From Atlantibacter hermannii (GTDB taxonomy: Bacteria > Pseudomonadota > Gammaproteobacteria > Enterobacterales > Enterobacteriaceae), in NCBI RefSeq assembly GCF_009907385.1, contig NZ_JAAATR010000005.1, forward strand, positions 1 to 64,000: a stretch of 64,000 nt of DNA, read 5' to 3'. The notes under the pieces were generated by a model. It was not told the origin of the DNA. It did not search any database and saw nothing but the letters and a program-made list of their open reading frames with translations. Positions within the stretch are counted from its first letter, which is position 1; each line of letters begins with the position of its first letter. The translations under genes were made by a program, and so were the position numbers. Shown here one piece after another: positions 1 to 7,504 of this stretch.

Positions 1-35
1 CGCCTGCCGGCACATCGGCAGCCATGGCCGACCCA
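1..35 (-). repeat. Inverted copy of oppA signal-peptide segment (left arm)
   Basis: Read on the minus strand, these 35 bases are identical to 652-686 inside oppA, the stretch encoding residues around the signal-peptidase site and the first mature residues (GSAMAADVPAG). Identity stops sharply at base 36, so the copy is joined to unrelated sequence rather than to the rest of the oppA signal peptide. The repeat touches the window edge, so its real length and whether a second oppA body lies to the left cannot be seen. A 35-base exact match is far beyond chance. It could be a partial duplication, an invertible-segment arm or an assembly fold-back. Confidence 0.9.
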
Positions 36-94
36 ATATCATTATTTATCAATGTGATATGAACGACCGCCCCTTCCTGTGATGATTTCTCCAC
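1..94 (-). other. Open minus-strand frame running into the inverted oppA copy
   Basis: A GTG at 94-92 is preceded, five bases away, by an AGGGA ribosome-binding-like sequence (104-100). The frame from this GTG stays open to the window edge and enters the oppA copy in the oppA reading frame, so the product would end in GSAMAADVPAG. The new N-terminus, starting (M)EKSSQEGAVV, is not a signal peptide. A frame this short can be open by chance. It may be a chimeric 5' end or just a junction. There is no recognisable family. Confidence 0.3.
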
Positions 95-584
95 CGTTTT
101 CCCTGTTATTTATCTCACAATCAACTCTGGTGCTTGCTGCCACATAATTGAAATGATATTAGTAATTTCGTGGCCATCCCGGAGTAATATGCTAAAAAAT
201 ATGCAATTGTTAAATTTATGCAAAATGTGTGGCTGAGCCGTATTGAGCGCCTTAATGCTATGCAAAGATAATTTATCAGTTTGATTTTATAGCATTTTAT
301 AGCGGATTTCTGTCTTTTGGTGCTTATTTATTATCCATTACGGGCAATCCAAAAGAGAAATGCTTAACAAATTTGCAAATTATATTGGCGTGGTTGGGAT
401 GCATTTGGTACTTTCCGGCCAAACCATTCGCTGGCTTAGCATCTGTTAAGTCAGATCGCCCAACATCATCCGGTGATAGCGAAGAAGTAAAAGAACATCT
501 GGCAGCGGCTATTCACTCCTGCGCTGTACAGCACTCCCTGAGGGAAAACAGGCCGTCAAGGTCTTCATTATAACGAGTGGAGTT
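36..584. promoter_or_regulatory. oppA upstream region, long and AT-rich
   Basis: About 550 bases lie between the inverted oppA copy and the oppA ribosome-binding site without a convincing gene. The left half is AT-rich; the right half is closer to genome composition. A short inverted repeat ATATCA...TGATAT (36-41 with 55-60) sits exactly at the edge of the inverted oppA copy. The direct repeat TATAGC occurs twice around 289-303. A 66-codon open frame at 373-573 shows no family resemblance and no good ribosome-binding site. The oppA promoter is presumably here, but I cannot place it with confidence. Confidence 0.5.
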
Positions 585-592
585 ACAACACA
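585..592 (+). promoter_or_regulatory. Probable GcvB sRNA target site in the oppA leader
   Basis: The sequence ACAACACA lies directly before the oppA ATG. GcvB is known to repress oppA and other peptide and amino-acid transporter mRNAs by pairing its GU-rich R1 region with CA-rich sequence of this kind at the start site. The assignment rests on the motif and its position; gcvB itself is not in the window. Confidence 0.6.
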
Positions 593-2221
593 ATGTCCAT
601 CATCACAAAAAGAAGTCTGGTTGCAGCAGGTATTTTGTCAGCGCTCATCGCTGGGTCGGCCATGGCTGCCGATGTGCCGGCAGGCGTTCAACTGGCAGAG
701 AAGCAAACGCTGGTGCGTAATAACGGTTCGGAAGTTCAGTCGCTCGATCCCCATAAAATTGAGGGCGTACCGGAGTCTAACGTTAACCGCGATTTGTTCG
801 AAAATTTATTGATTACCGGCCCGGATGGCCATCCTAAGGCGGGCGTGGCGGAGTCCTGGGATAACAAAGATTTTAAAGTCTGGACTTTCCATCTGCGTAA
901 AGACGCGAAATGGTCCAACGGCGATCCAGTGACCGCCCAGGATTTTGTGTACAGCTGGCAGCGTCTGGCCGATCCTAAAACGGCTTCGCCATATGAAAGT
1001 TATCTGCAATATGGTCACATCGCGAATATTGATGACATCATCGCCGGAAAAAAAGCGCCAACCGAACTGGGCGTGAAAGCGGTGGATGACCACACCCTGG
1101 AAGTCACCTTAAGCGAGCCGGTGCCGTACTTCTATAAGCTGCTGGTACACTCCTCCATGGCGCCGGTGCCTAAAGCCGTGGTGGAAAAATTTGGTGAGAA
1201 GTGGACTCAGCCGGCCAATATCGTGTCTAACGGCGCGTATAAGCTAACCAGCTGGGTGGTTAACGAAAAAATGGTGCTGGAGCGTAATACGAATTACTGG
1301 GATAACGCCAAAACCGTTATCAATCAGGTCACCTACCTGCCGATTTCTTCTGAAGTCACCGACGTTAACCGCTACCGCAGCGGTGAAATTGACATGACCT
1401 ATAACAACATGCCAATTGAACTGTTCCAGAAACTGAAAAAAGAGATCCCGAACGAAGTTCACGTCGATCCGTATCTCTGCACCTATTACTACGAAATCAA
1501 CAACCAGAAAGCGCCGTTTAACGATCCGCGCGTGCGTGCCGCGCTGAAGCTGGGCCTCGATCGCGACATTATCGTGAATAAAGTGAAGAACCAGGGCGAC
1601 CTGCCAGCGTTCGGCTATACCCCGCCTTATACCGATGGCGCGAACTTTACCAAGCCGGAATGGTTCGGCTGGACGCAAGAGAAGCGTAACGAAGAAGCGC
1701 GTAAACTGTTAGCCGAAGCGGGTTACACCAAAGATAAACCGCTGACCTTTAACCTGCTGTACAACACCTCCGATCTGCATAAGAAACTGGCGATCGCGGT
1801 ATCGTCAATCTGGCAGAAAAACCTTGGCGTCAACGTTAAGCTGGAAAACCAGGAGTGGAAAACTTTCCTGGATACCCGTCATCAGGGCAATTTTGACGTA
1901 GCGCGCGCGGGTTGGTGTGCGGATTACAACGAACCGACGTCCTTCCTGAACACCATGCTGTCTAACAGCTCTAATAACACGGCGCATTATAAGAGCGAGG
2001 CATTCGATAAGGTGATGGCGGATGCGCTGAAAGTCACCGATGAGGCGCAGCGTACAGAGCTTTATAACAAAGCCGAGCAACAGTTGGATAAAGATTCGGT
2101 CATTGCGCCGGTGTTCTATTATGTCAACGCCCGTCTGGTGAAACCCTGGGTCGGCGGTTATACCGGTAAAGACCCGCTTGATAATATCTACGTGAAAGAT
2201 CTGTATATTATCAAACATTAA
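593..2221 (+). CDS. oppA: Periplasmic oligopeptide-binding protein OppA
   Basis: This is the solute-binding protein of the Opp ABC importer: it captures di- to pentapeptides with little sequence preference in the periplasm and delivers them to OppBC. It is 542 residues, the usual length, with a Sec signal peptide ending near AMA (residues 23-25) and the family 5 solute-binding fold, including the conserved start around VQSLDPHKIEG. ATG 593 follows a GTGGAG ribosome-binding site about nine bases upstream. It is the first gene of oppABCDF, separated from oppB by 109 bases with a stem-loop that fits the higher OppA dosage needed. Bases 652-686 are repeated, inverted, at 1-35. Confidence 0.97.
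   Translation: MSIITKRSLVAAGILSALIAGSAMAADVPAGVQLAEKQTLVRNNGSEVQSLDPHKIEGVPESNVNRDLFENLLITGPDGHPKAGVAESWDNKDFKVWTFHLRKDAKWSNGDPVTAQDFVYSWQRLADPKTASPYESYLQYGHIANIDDIIAGKKAPTELGVKAVDDHTLEVTLSEPVPYFYKLLVHSSMAPVPKAVVEKFGEKWTQPANIVSNGAYKLTSWVVNEKMVLERNTNYWDNAKTVINQVTYLPISSEVTDVNRYRSGEIDMTYNNMPIELFQKLKKEIPNEVHVDPYLCTYYYEINNQKAPFNDPRVRAALKLGLDRDIIVNKVKNQGDLPAFGYTPPYTDGANFTKPEWFGWTQEKRNEEARKLLAEAGYTKDKPLTFNLLYNTSDLHKKLAIAVSSIWQKNLGVNVKLENQEWKTFLDTRHQGNFDVARAGWCADYNEPTSFLNTMLSNSSNNTAHYKSEAFDKVMADALKVTDEAQRTELYNKAEQQLDKDSVIAPVFYYVNARLVKPWVGGYTGKDPLDNIYVKDLYIIKH
652..686 (+). repeat. oppA-internal arm of the 35-bp inverted repeat
   Basis: This is the partner of the inverted copy at 1-35, with all 35 positions identical. 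It lies inside the oppA coding sequence across the predicted signal-peptidase cleavage site. The segment between the arms (36-651) holds the oppA promoter region, leader, start codon and most of the signal peptide. Confidence 0.9.
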
Positions 2222-2230
2222 TGGCAATTC

Positions 2231-2280
2231 GTGGGGCAGGGACGGGCGTTGTTTTGAATAAACGGTTTTCCTTGCCCCAC
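2231..2280 (+). other. Stem-loop between oppA and oppB
   Basis: GTGGGGCA (2231-2238) pairs perfectly with TGCCCCAC (2273-2280), and the stem extends inward with one mismatch. The loop is long and no T-run follows, so it is not a classic terminator. Such intercistronic stems commonly protect the upstream mRNA from 3' decay, which would give the excess of binding protein over membrane subunits. Confidence 0.55.
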
Positions 2281-2330
2281 TGTGTCTGTTTTAAGCGCAC
2301 TACAAAGGCACACGCCAGAAGGTACGGGCA

Positions 2331-3251
2331 ATGTTAAAATTTATCCTACGTCGTTGTCTGGAAGCGATTCCGACGCTGTTTATTCTTATAACGATCTCCT
2401 TTTTTATGATGCGTCTCGCGCCGGGAAGCCCTTTTACCGGCGAGCGCACCCTTCCGCCAGAGGTTATGGCGAATATCGAAGCAAAATACCATCTGAACGA
2501 CCCCATCATGACCCAGTATTTCAGCTACCTGAAACAGCTGGCGCACGGGGACTTCGGCCCGTCATTTAAATACAAAGACTATTCGGTTAACGACCTGGTG
2601 GCGACGTCATTCCCGGTGTCTGCCAAACTGGGTGCCGCGGCGTTTTTCCTCGCCGTATTTTTAGGCGTCAGCGCCGGCGTGATCGCAGCGCTGAAGCAAA
2701 ACACCAAATGGGATTACACGGTGATGGGCTTTGCCATGACCGGGGTGGTAATACCCAGCTTTGTGGTAGCACCGCTGCTGGTCTTGATCTTCGCCATTAC
2801 CCTGAAGTGGCTACCGGGCGGCGGCTGGAACGGCGGGGCGCTGAAATTCATGATCCTGCCGATGGTGGCGCTGTCGCTGGCTTATATTGCCAGTATCGCG
2901 CGTATCACCCGGGGCTCGATGATTGAAGTGCTGCACTCAAACTTTATTCGCACCGCCCGCGCGAAAGGCCTGCCGATGCGTCGCATTGTACTGCGCCATG
3001 CCCTGAAGCCCGCTTTGCTGCCGGTGCTTTCTTATATGGGGCCGGCGTTTGTCGGCATCATCACCGGTTCAATGGTGATCGAAACCATTTATGGCCTTCC
3101 GGGTATCGGCCAGCTGTTCGTTAACGGCGCACTGAACCGCGACTATTCGCTGGTGCTGAGCCTGACCATTCTGGTGGGGGCGCTGACGATCCTGTTCAAT
3201 GCCGTGGTCGATGTGCTGTATGCCGTCATTGACCCGAAAATCCGTTATTAA
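2331..3251 (+). CDS. oppB: Oligopeptide ABC transporter permease OppB
   Basis: This is one of the two integral inner-membrane subunits forming the peptide path of the Opp importer. It is 306 residues, the E. coli length, with an N-terminal transmembrane helix (about 10-30) and five more helices. The cytoplasmic EAA-type coupling loop around residues 205-225 (ARAKGLPMRRIVLRH) contacts the ATPases. It begins 109 bases after oppA and ends 14 bases before oppC, consistent with one transcript. Confidence 0.97.
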   Translation: MLKFILRRCLEAIPTLFILITISFFMMRLAPGSPFTGERTLPPEVMANIEAKYHLNDPIMTQYFSYLKQLAHGDFGPSFKYKDYSVNDLVATSFPVSAKLGAAAFFLAVFLGVSAGVIAALKQNTKWDYTVMGFAMTGVVIPSFVVAPLLVLIFAITLKWLPGGGWNGGALKFMILPMVALSLAYIASIARITRGSMIEVLHSNFIRTARAKGLPMRRIVLRHALKPALLPVLSYMGPAFVGIITGSMVIETIYGLPGIGQLFVNGALNRDYSLVLSLTILVGALTILFNAVVDVLYAVIDPKIRY

Positions 3252-3265
3252 CGCTGAGGTACGCC

Positions 3266-4174
3266 ATGATGTTGAGTAAGAAAAACAGCGAGGCGCTGGA
3301 AAGCTTCAGTGAAAAGCTGGAGGTGGAAGGCCGCAGTCTGTGGCAGGACGCGCGTCGTCGTTTTATGCATAACCGTGCGGCGTTGGCCAGCCTGATGGTG
3401 CTGCTGCTTATTGCGCTGTTCGTCACCTTTGCGCCAATGCTGTCGCAGTTCACCTACTTTGATACCGACTGGGGGATGATGTCGAGCGCGCCGGACATGG
3501 AGTCTGGTCACTACTTCGGCACCGATTCTTCCGGGCGTGATTTGCTGGTGCGCGTGGCAATCGGCGGGCGAATTTCGCTGATGGTAGGGATTGCCGCCGC
3601 GCTGGTGGCGGTGCTGTTGGGTACGCTTTACGGTTCGCTATCGGGCTATCTCGGCGGGAAAGTCGACTCGGTGATGATGCGTGTGCTGGAAATCCTGAAC
3701 TCATTCCCGTTTATGTTCTTTGTGATCCTGCTGGTGACCTTCTTTGGTCAAAACATCCTGCTGATTTTTGTCGCTATCGGCATGGTCTCCTGGCTGGATA
3801 TGGCGCGTATCGTGCGTGGCCAGACCTTAAGCCTGAAGCGCAAAGAGTTTATCGAGGCCGCCCAGGTCGGCGGGGTGTCTACCGCCAATATCGTGGTTCG
3901 TCATATCGTGCCGAACGTACTGGGTGTGGTGGTAGTTTATGCGTCGCTGCTGGTGCCGAGCATGATCCTGTTTGAATCCTTCCTGAGCTTTCTCGGCTTA
4001 GGAACCCAGGAGCCGTTAAGCAGCTGGGGCGCACTGCTGAGCGATGGGGCAAACTCAATGGAAGTTTCCCCGTGGCTGCTGCTGTTCCCGGCGGGTTTTC
4101 TGGTGATTACGCTGTTCTGTTTTAACTTTATCGGCGATGGCCTGCGTGATGCCCTCGATCCGAAAGATCGCTAA
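3266..4174 (+). CDS. oppC: Oligopeptide ABC transporter permease OppC
   Basis: This is the second membrane subunit of the Opp importer. It is 302 residues, with the longer N-terminal cytoplasmic extension typical of OppC before the first helix (about 40-60), a large periplasmic loop, and the EAA motif ([17 protein letters not shown]) near residue 200. It lies 12 bases before oppD. Start ATG-ATG matches the family N-terminus MMLSKKNSE. Confidence 0.97.
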   Translation: MMLSKKNSEALESFSEKLEVEGRSLWQDARRRFMHNRAALASLMVLLLIALFVTFAPMLSQFTYFDTDWGMMSSAPDMESGHYFGTDSSGRDLLVRVAIGGRISLMVGIAAALVAVLLGTLYGSLSGYLGGKVDSVMMRVLEILNSFPFMFFVILLVTFFGQNILLIFVAIGMVSWLDMARIVRGQTLSLKRKEFIEAAQVGGVSTANIVVRHIVPNVLGVVVVYASLLVPSMILFESFLSFLGLGTQEPLSSWGALLSDGANSMEVSPWLLLFPAGFLVITLFCFNFIGDGLRDALDPKDR

Positions 4175-4186
4175 GGAGCGCCCTGA

Positions 4187-5179
4187 ATGAGTATTAATGA
4201 ACAGGCGATGAGCCAGGCGCTGTTAAACGTTAAAGACCTGCGCGTGACGTTCAGCACCCCGGACGGCGACGTGACCGCGGTTAACGATCTGAACTTCAGC
4301 CTGAGGGCGGGTGAAACCCTGGGCATCGTCGGCGAATCCGGTTCCGGTAAATCGCAAACCGCTTTCGCTTTGATGGGGCTGTTGGCGGCCAATGGCCGTA
4401 TCGGCGGGTCCGCCACCTTTAACGGCAAAGAAATCCTGAACCTGCCGGAGCGCGAGCTTAACCGCCTGCGCGCCGAGCAAATCTCAATGATTTTCCAGGA
4501 CCCGATGACCTCGCTCAACCCCTATATGCGCGTAGGCGAACAGCTGATGGAAGTGCTGATGCTGCATAAAGGCATGAGCAAAGCGGAGGCGTTTGAGGAA
4601 TCAGTACGCATGCTGGATGCGGTAAAAATGCCGGAGTCCCGCAAGCGGATGCGCATGTTCCCGCACGAATTTTCTGGCGGGATGCGTCAGCGCGTGATGA
4701 TCGCCATGGCCTTGCTGTGCCGTCCGAAGCTATTGATTGCCGATGAGCCGACAACCGCGCTGGATGTGACCGTGCAGGCGCAAATCATGACCTTATTAAA
4801 CGAGCTGAAACGCGAATTTAATACCGCCATTATTATGATCACCCACGACCTCGGCGTGGTGGCGGGGATTTGCGACAAAGTGCTGGTGATGTACGCCGGG
4901 CGTACCATGGAATATGGTCGTGCGCGGGATGTGTTCTACCAGCCGGCACATCCGTACTCCATCGGCTTGATTAACGCGGTGCCGCGTCTGGACGCAGAAG
5001 GCGAGTCGCTGATGACCATTCCCGGCAACCCGCCGAACCTGCTGCGGCTGCCGCAGGGTTGCCCGTTCCAGCCTCGCTGCCCGCATGCAATGGAAATATG
5101 CAACGCCACGCCGCCGCTGGAAAGATTTGCCGAAGGGCGTCTGCGCGCCTGCTTTAAACCGGTGGAGGAACTGGTATGA
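4187..5179 (+). CDS. oppD: Oligopeptide transporter ATP-binding protein OppD
   Basis: This is one of two different ATPases that power OppBC. Walker A (GESGSGKS, about 50-57), ABC signature (EFSGGMRQR, about 163) and Walker B (LLIADEPT, about 183) are all intact. The C-terminal region carries the CPFQPRCPHAMEIC cysteine cluster found in this peptide-transporter subfamily. It is 330 residues, slightly shorter than E. coli OppD at the N-terminus. The stop overlaps the oppF start (ATGA), indicating translational coupling. Confidence 0.97.
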   Translation: MSINEQAMSQALLNVKDLRVTFSTPDGDVTAVNDLNFSLRAGETLGIVGESGSGKSQTAFALMGLLAANGRIGGSATFNGKEILNLPERELNRLRAEQISMIFQDPMTSLNPYMRVGEQLMEVLMLHKGMSKAEAFEESVRMLDAVKMPESRKRMRMFPHEFSGGMRQRVMIAMALLCRPKLLIADEPTTALDVTVQAQIMTLLNELKREFNTAIIMITHDLGVVAGICDKVLVMYAGRTMEYGRARDVFYQPAHPYSIGLINAVPRLDAEGESLMTIPGNPPNLLRLPQGCPFQPRCPHAMEICNATPPLERFAEGRLRACFKPVEELV

Positions 5180-6180
5180 ACGCTGTAACCCAGGAAAGAA
5201 AAGTTCTGCTGGAAATCGCCGATCTGAAAGTGCATTTCGACATTAAAGACGGCAAGCAGTGGTTCTGGCAGCCGCCGAAAACCCTGAAGGCGGTGGACGG
5301 CGTGACCCTACGGCTATATGAAGGGGAAACGCTGGGCGTGGTGGGGGAATCCGGCTGCGGTAAATCCACCTTTGCGCGGGCGATTATTGGGCTGGTGAAA
5401 GCCACCAGCGGGCGCGTGGCGTGGCTCGGTAAAGATCTGATGGGCCTGAACCCGCAGGAGTGGCGCGACGTGCGCAGCGATATCCAGATGATTTTCCAGG
5501 ATCCGCTGGCCTCGCTGAACCCGCGTATGAATATCGGCGACATTATCGCCGAGCCGCTGCGCACCTATCATCCGAAAATGCCGCGCCAGGAAGTGCAGGA
5601 TCGCGTCAAAGCGATGATGATGAAAGTGGGCCTGTTGCCGAACCTGATTAACCGCTATCCGCACGAGTTTTCCGGCGGCCAGTGCCAGCGTATCGGCATT
5701 GCCCGCGCGCTGATCCTCGAACCGAAGTTGATTATCTGCGACGAACCGGTTTCCGCGCTGGACGTGTCGATTCAGGCGCAGGTGGTCAACCTGCTTCAGA
5801 AACTGCAACGTGAAATGGGGCTATCGCTGATTTTCATTGCCCACGACCTGGCGGTGGTGAAGCATATTTCCGATCGCGTACTGGTGATGTATCTGGGCCA
5901 TGCGGTAGAGCTCGGCACCTACGATGAGGTGTACCATAATCCGCTGCACCCTTACACCAAAGCGCTGATGTCGGCGGTGCCGATCCCCGACCCGGATCTG
6001 GAGAAGAATAAGCAAATCCAGCTGCTGGAAGGAGAGTTGCCGTCGCCGATCAATCCGCCGTCGGGCTGCGTGTTCCGCACCCGTTGCCCGATTGCCGGGC
6101 CGGAATGCGCCAAAACCCGTCCAGTGCTCGAAGGCAGCTTCCGCCACGCGGTGTCGTGTCTCAAAGTTGACCCGCTGTAA
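5176..6180 (+). CDS. oppF: Oligopeptide transporter ATP-binding protein OppF
   Basis: This is the second ATPase of the Opp importer, pairing with OppD. Walker A is GESGCGKST, the signature EFSGGQCQR, and Walker B LIICDEPVSALD. The cysteine-rich C-terminus (CVFRTRCPIAGPEC) is typical of OppF/DppF. It is 334 residues, full length. It overlaps oppD by four bases and ends the operon; a strong terminator follows 60 bases downstream. Confidence 0.97.
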   Translation: MNAVTQERKVLLEIADLKVHFDIKDGKQWFWQPPKTLKAVDGVTLRLYEGETLGVVGESGCGKSTFARAIIGLVKATSGRVAWLGKDLMGLNPQEWRDVRSDIQMIFQDPLASLNPRMNIGDIIAEPLRTYHPKMPRQEVQDRVKAMMMKVGLLPNLINRYPHEFSGGQCQRIGIARALILEPKLIICDEPVSALDVSIQAQVVNLLQKLQREMGLSLIFIAHDLAVVKHISDRVLVMYLGHAVELGTYDEVYHNPLHPYTKALMSAVPIPDPDLEKNKQIQLLEGELPSPINPPSGCVFRTRCPIAGPECAKTRPVLEGSFRHAVSCLKVDPL

Positions 6181-6240
6181 TACGGAAATTTCTAAGCCAT
6201 AAATATCAAGACCGCTATCCGGCGTTATGTCATGATCCCA

Positions 6241-6266
6241 GGGCCAGCAATCGCTGGCCCTTTTTT
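6241..6266 (+). terminator. Intrinsic terminator of the opp operon
   Basis: The stem GGGCCAGC...GCTGGCCC with a four-base loop is followed directly by six T. It closes the opp operon ahead of the channel gene. Confidence 0.9.
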
Positions 6267-6283
6267 GTCAAGAGAGTGTGGAA

Positions 6284-7117
6284 ATGGCTATGCTGCGCTC
6301 GCGTATCTATTACCGGTTGTTCGATCAACGTACCTGTAGCGGGCGGCGTTTTGAGGCGCTGTGCGGGTTTATCGCGCTGCTCAGCGTGATTGTGGTGTTT
6401 ATTGAGTCTGGTTTTGGTACCCAGTATCACCTGACCAACGAGCAGCGCCTGGTCTTCATCGGGCTGGAAAGTGGCTTTACGCTGCTGTTTACCGCTGAGT
6501 ATTTGCTGCGGCTGTGGGTGTGGCCCAATCCGGCCCGCTATGCGTGGAGCGTGTGGGGCATAATTGACTTGCTGACGCTGCTGCCGCTCTATGTGCTGCT
6601 GTTGTGGCCGGAGTTTGCCATGAGCTACGTCTATCTCTGGCGGGCTATGCGGGCCATCCGGGTATTTCGCATCCTGAAATTACTGCGGATGATGCCTGCG
6701 GTAAACAGCTTATGGCGCGCGGTGGTCAATGCCCGGCATCAGCTGATCCTGTTTTACAGTTTTATTGGCATTGTGATGGTGATTGCCGGGGCGCTAATGT
6801 ACGGCATTGAAGGACCGGAAAGCGGCTTTAAAACACTGGGGACAGCAGTGTACTGGGCAGTGGTGACGGTCACCACCGTGGGCTATGGCGATATTACGCC
6901 GCAAACTGCTGCCGGGCGGCTGGTGGCGTCGCTGCTGATCTTAATTGGTTATTCCGTGATCGCCATTCCGACCGGTATTTTGACCGCGCAAATGACGAGT
7001 GAATTGCAGAACCGACAAAAAGCGCGAGCGTGCCCAAATTGCAAAACCCGGGGGCATGAGATCACGGCGAAATATTGCCATCATTGCGGCGAGGTATTAC
7101 CGAAAAGCGAGGAATAA
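6284..7117 (+). CDS. Voltage-gated potassium channel with C-terminal zinc ribbon
   Basis: A six-helix Kv-type channel of the inner membrane. The S4 voltage sensor shows arginines every third residue (RAMRAIRVFRILKLLR, about 120-135), and the pore loop carries the K+ selectivity filter TTVGYGD (about 197-203). After S6 comes a short tail ending in a CPNC...CHHC zinc ribbon (about 250-268). There is no RCK/TrkA-N domain, so this is not the orthologue of E. coli Kch, which has one and lies between clsA and yciI. ATG 6284 is preferred; GTG 6278 and ATG 6290 are possible. No operon partner is seen, since the opp terminator lies just upstream. Confidence 0.85.
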   Translation: MAMLRSRIYYRLFDQRTCSGRRFEALCGFIALLSVIVVFIESGFGTQYHLTNEQRLVFIGLESGFTLLFTAEYLLRLWVWPNPARYAWSVWGIIDLLTLLPLYVLLLWPEFAMSYVYLWRAMRAIRVFRILKLLRMMPAVNSLWRAVVNARHQLILFYSFIGIVMVIAGALMYGIEGPESGFKTLGTAVYWAVVTVTTVGYGDITPQTAAGRLVASLLILIGYSVIAIPTGILTAQMTSELQNRQKARACPNCKTRGHEITAKYCHHCGEVLPKSEE

Positions 7118-7140
7118 GACGCGGCGAACGCCGCGCCAGC

Positions 7141-7470
7141 TTATTCACGCCACAGGATATGGCAGAATTTATGATCTTTTTCGCGGCACAGCAGCACGCG
7201 GGCAAATACATCCGTGATTTCGCCGTCTTCGCTCTCCGCCAGGCCAATCACCACTTCAGAGAAGAAGTCAGGATTTAAATCAAAATCCACATGCTGTTCC
7301 CACTCCTGGGATGGGTCAAAAAGCTCTGCGCCGCCGCGCTCTTCGAACTGCAAATTAAACAGAATAATATCTGCCGGATCGAGATTATCCGCCGCCAGTT
7401 CGAGAAAAATATCGTATGCCTGATCCAGGGTTTCGTCTTCCGTCAGGCGATTATTCAGATCCATTTCCAT
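7141..7470 (-). CDS. yciU: UPF0263 family protein YciU
   Basis: A small acidic cytoplasmic protein of unknown function conserved in enterobacteria. Starting at the second of two adjacent ATG codons gives 109 residues ([15 protein letters not shown]...), the E. coli length. The AAGG ribosome-binding sequence is eight bases upstream of that codon. Starts at 7473 (ATG) or 7476 (GTG) add one or two residues. It lies 34 bases downstream of clsA on the same strand, so it is probably co-transcribed with it. Confidence 0.9.
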   Translation of the reverse strand: MEMDLNNRLTEDETLDQAYDIFLELAADNLDPADIILFNLQFEERGGAELFDPSQEWEQHVDFDLNPDFFSEVVIGLAESEDGEITDVFARVLLCREKDHKFCHILWRE

Positions 7471-7504
7471 CATCACTACCTTGATTGATTCATTGAGGCC
7501 CGTT

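Noticed and set aside
373-573. 66-codon frame in the oppA leader
   Set aside because: No ribosome-binding site, no family resemblance, and it lies in the expected promoter and leader region.
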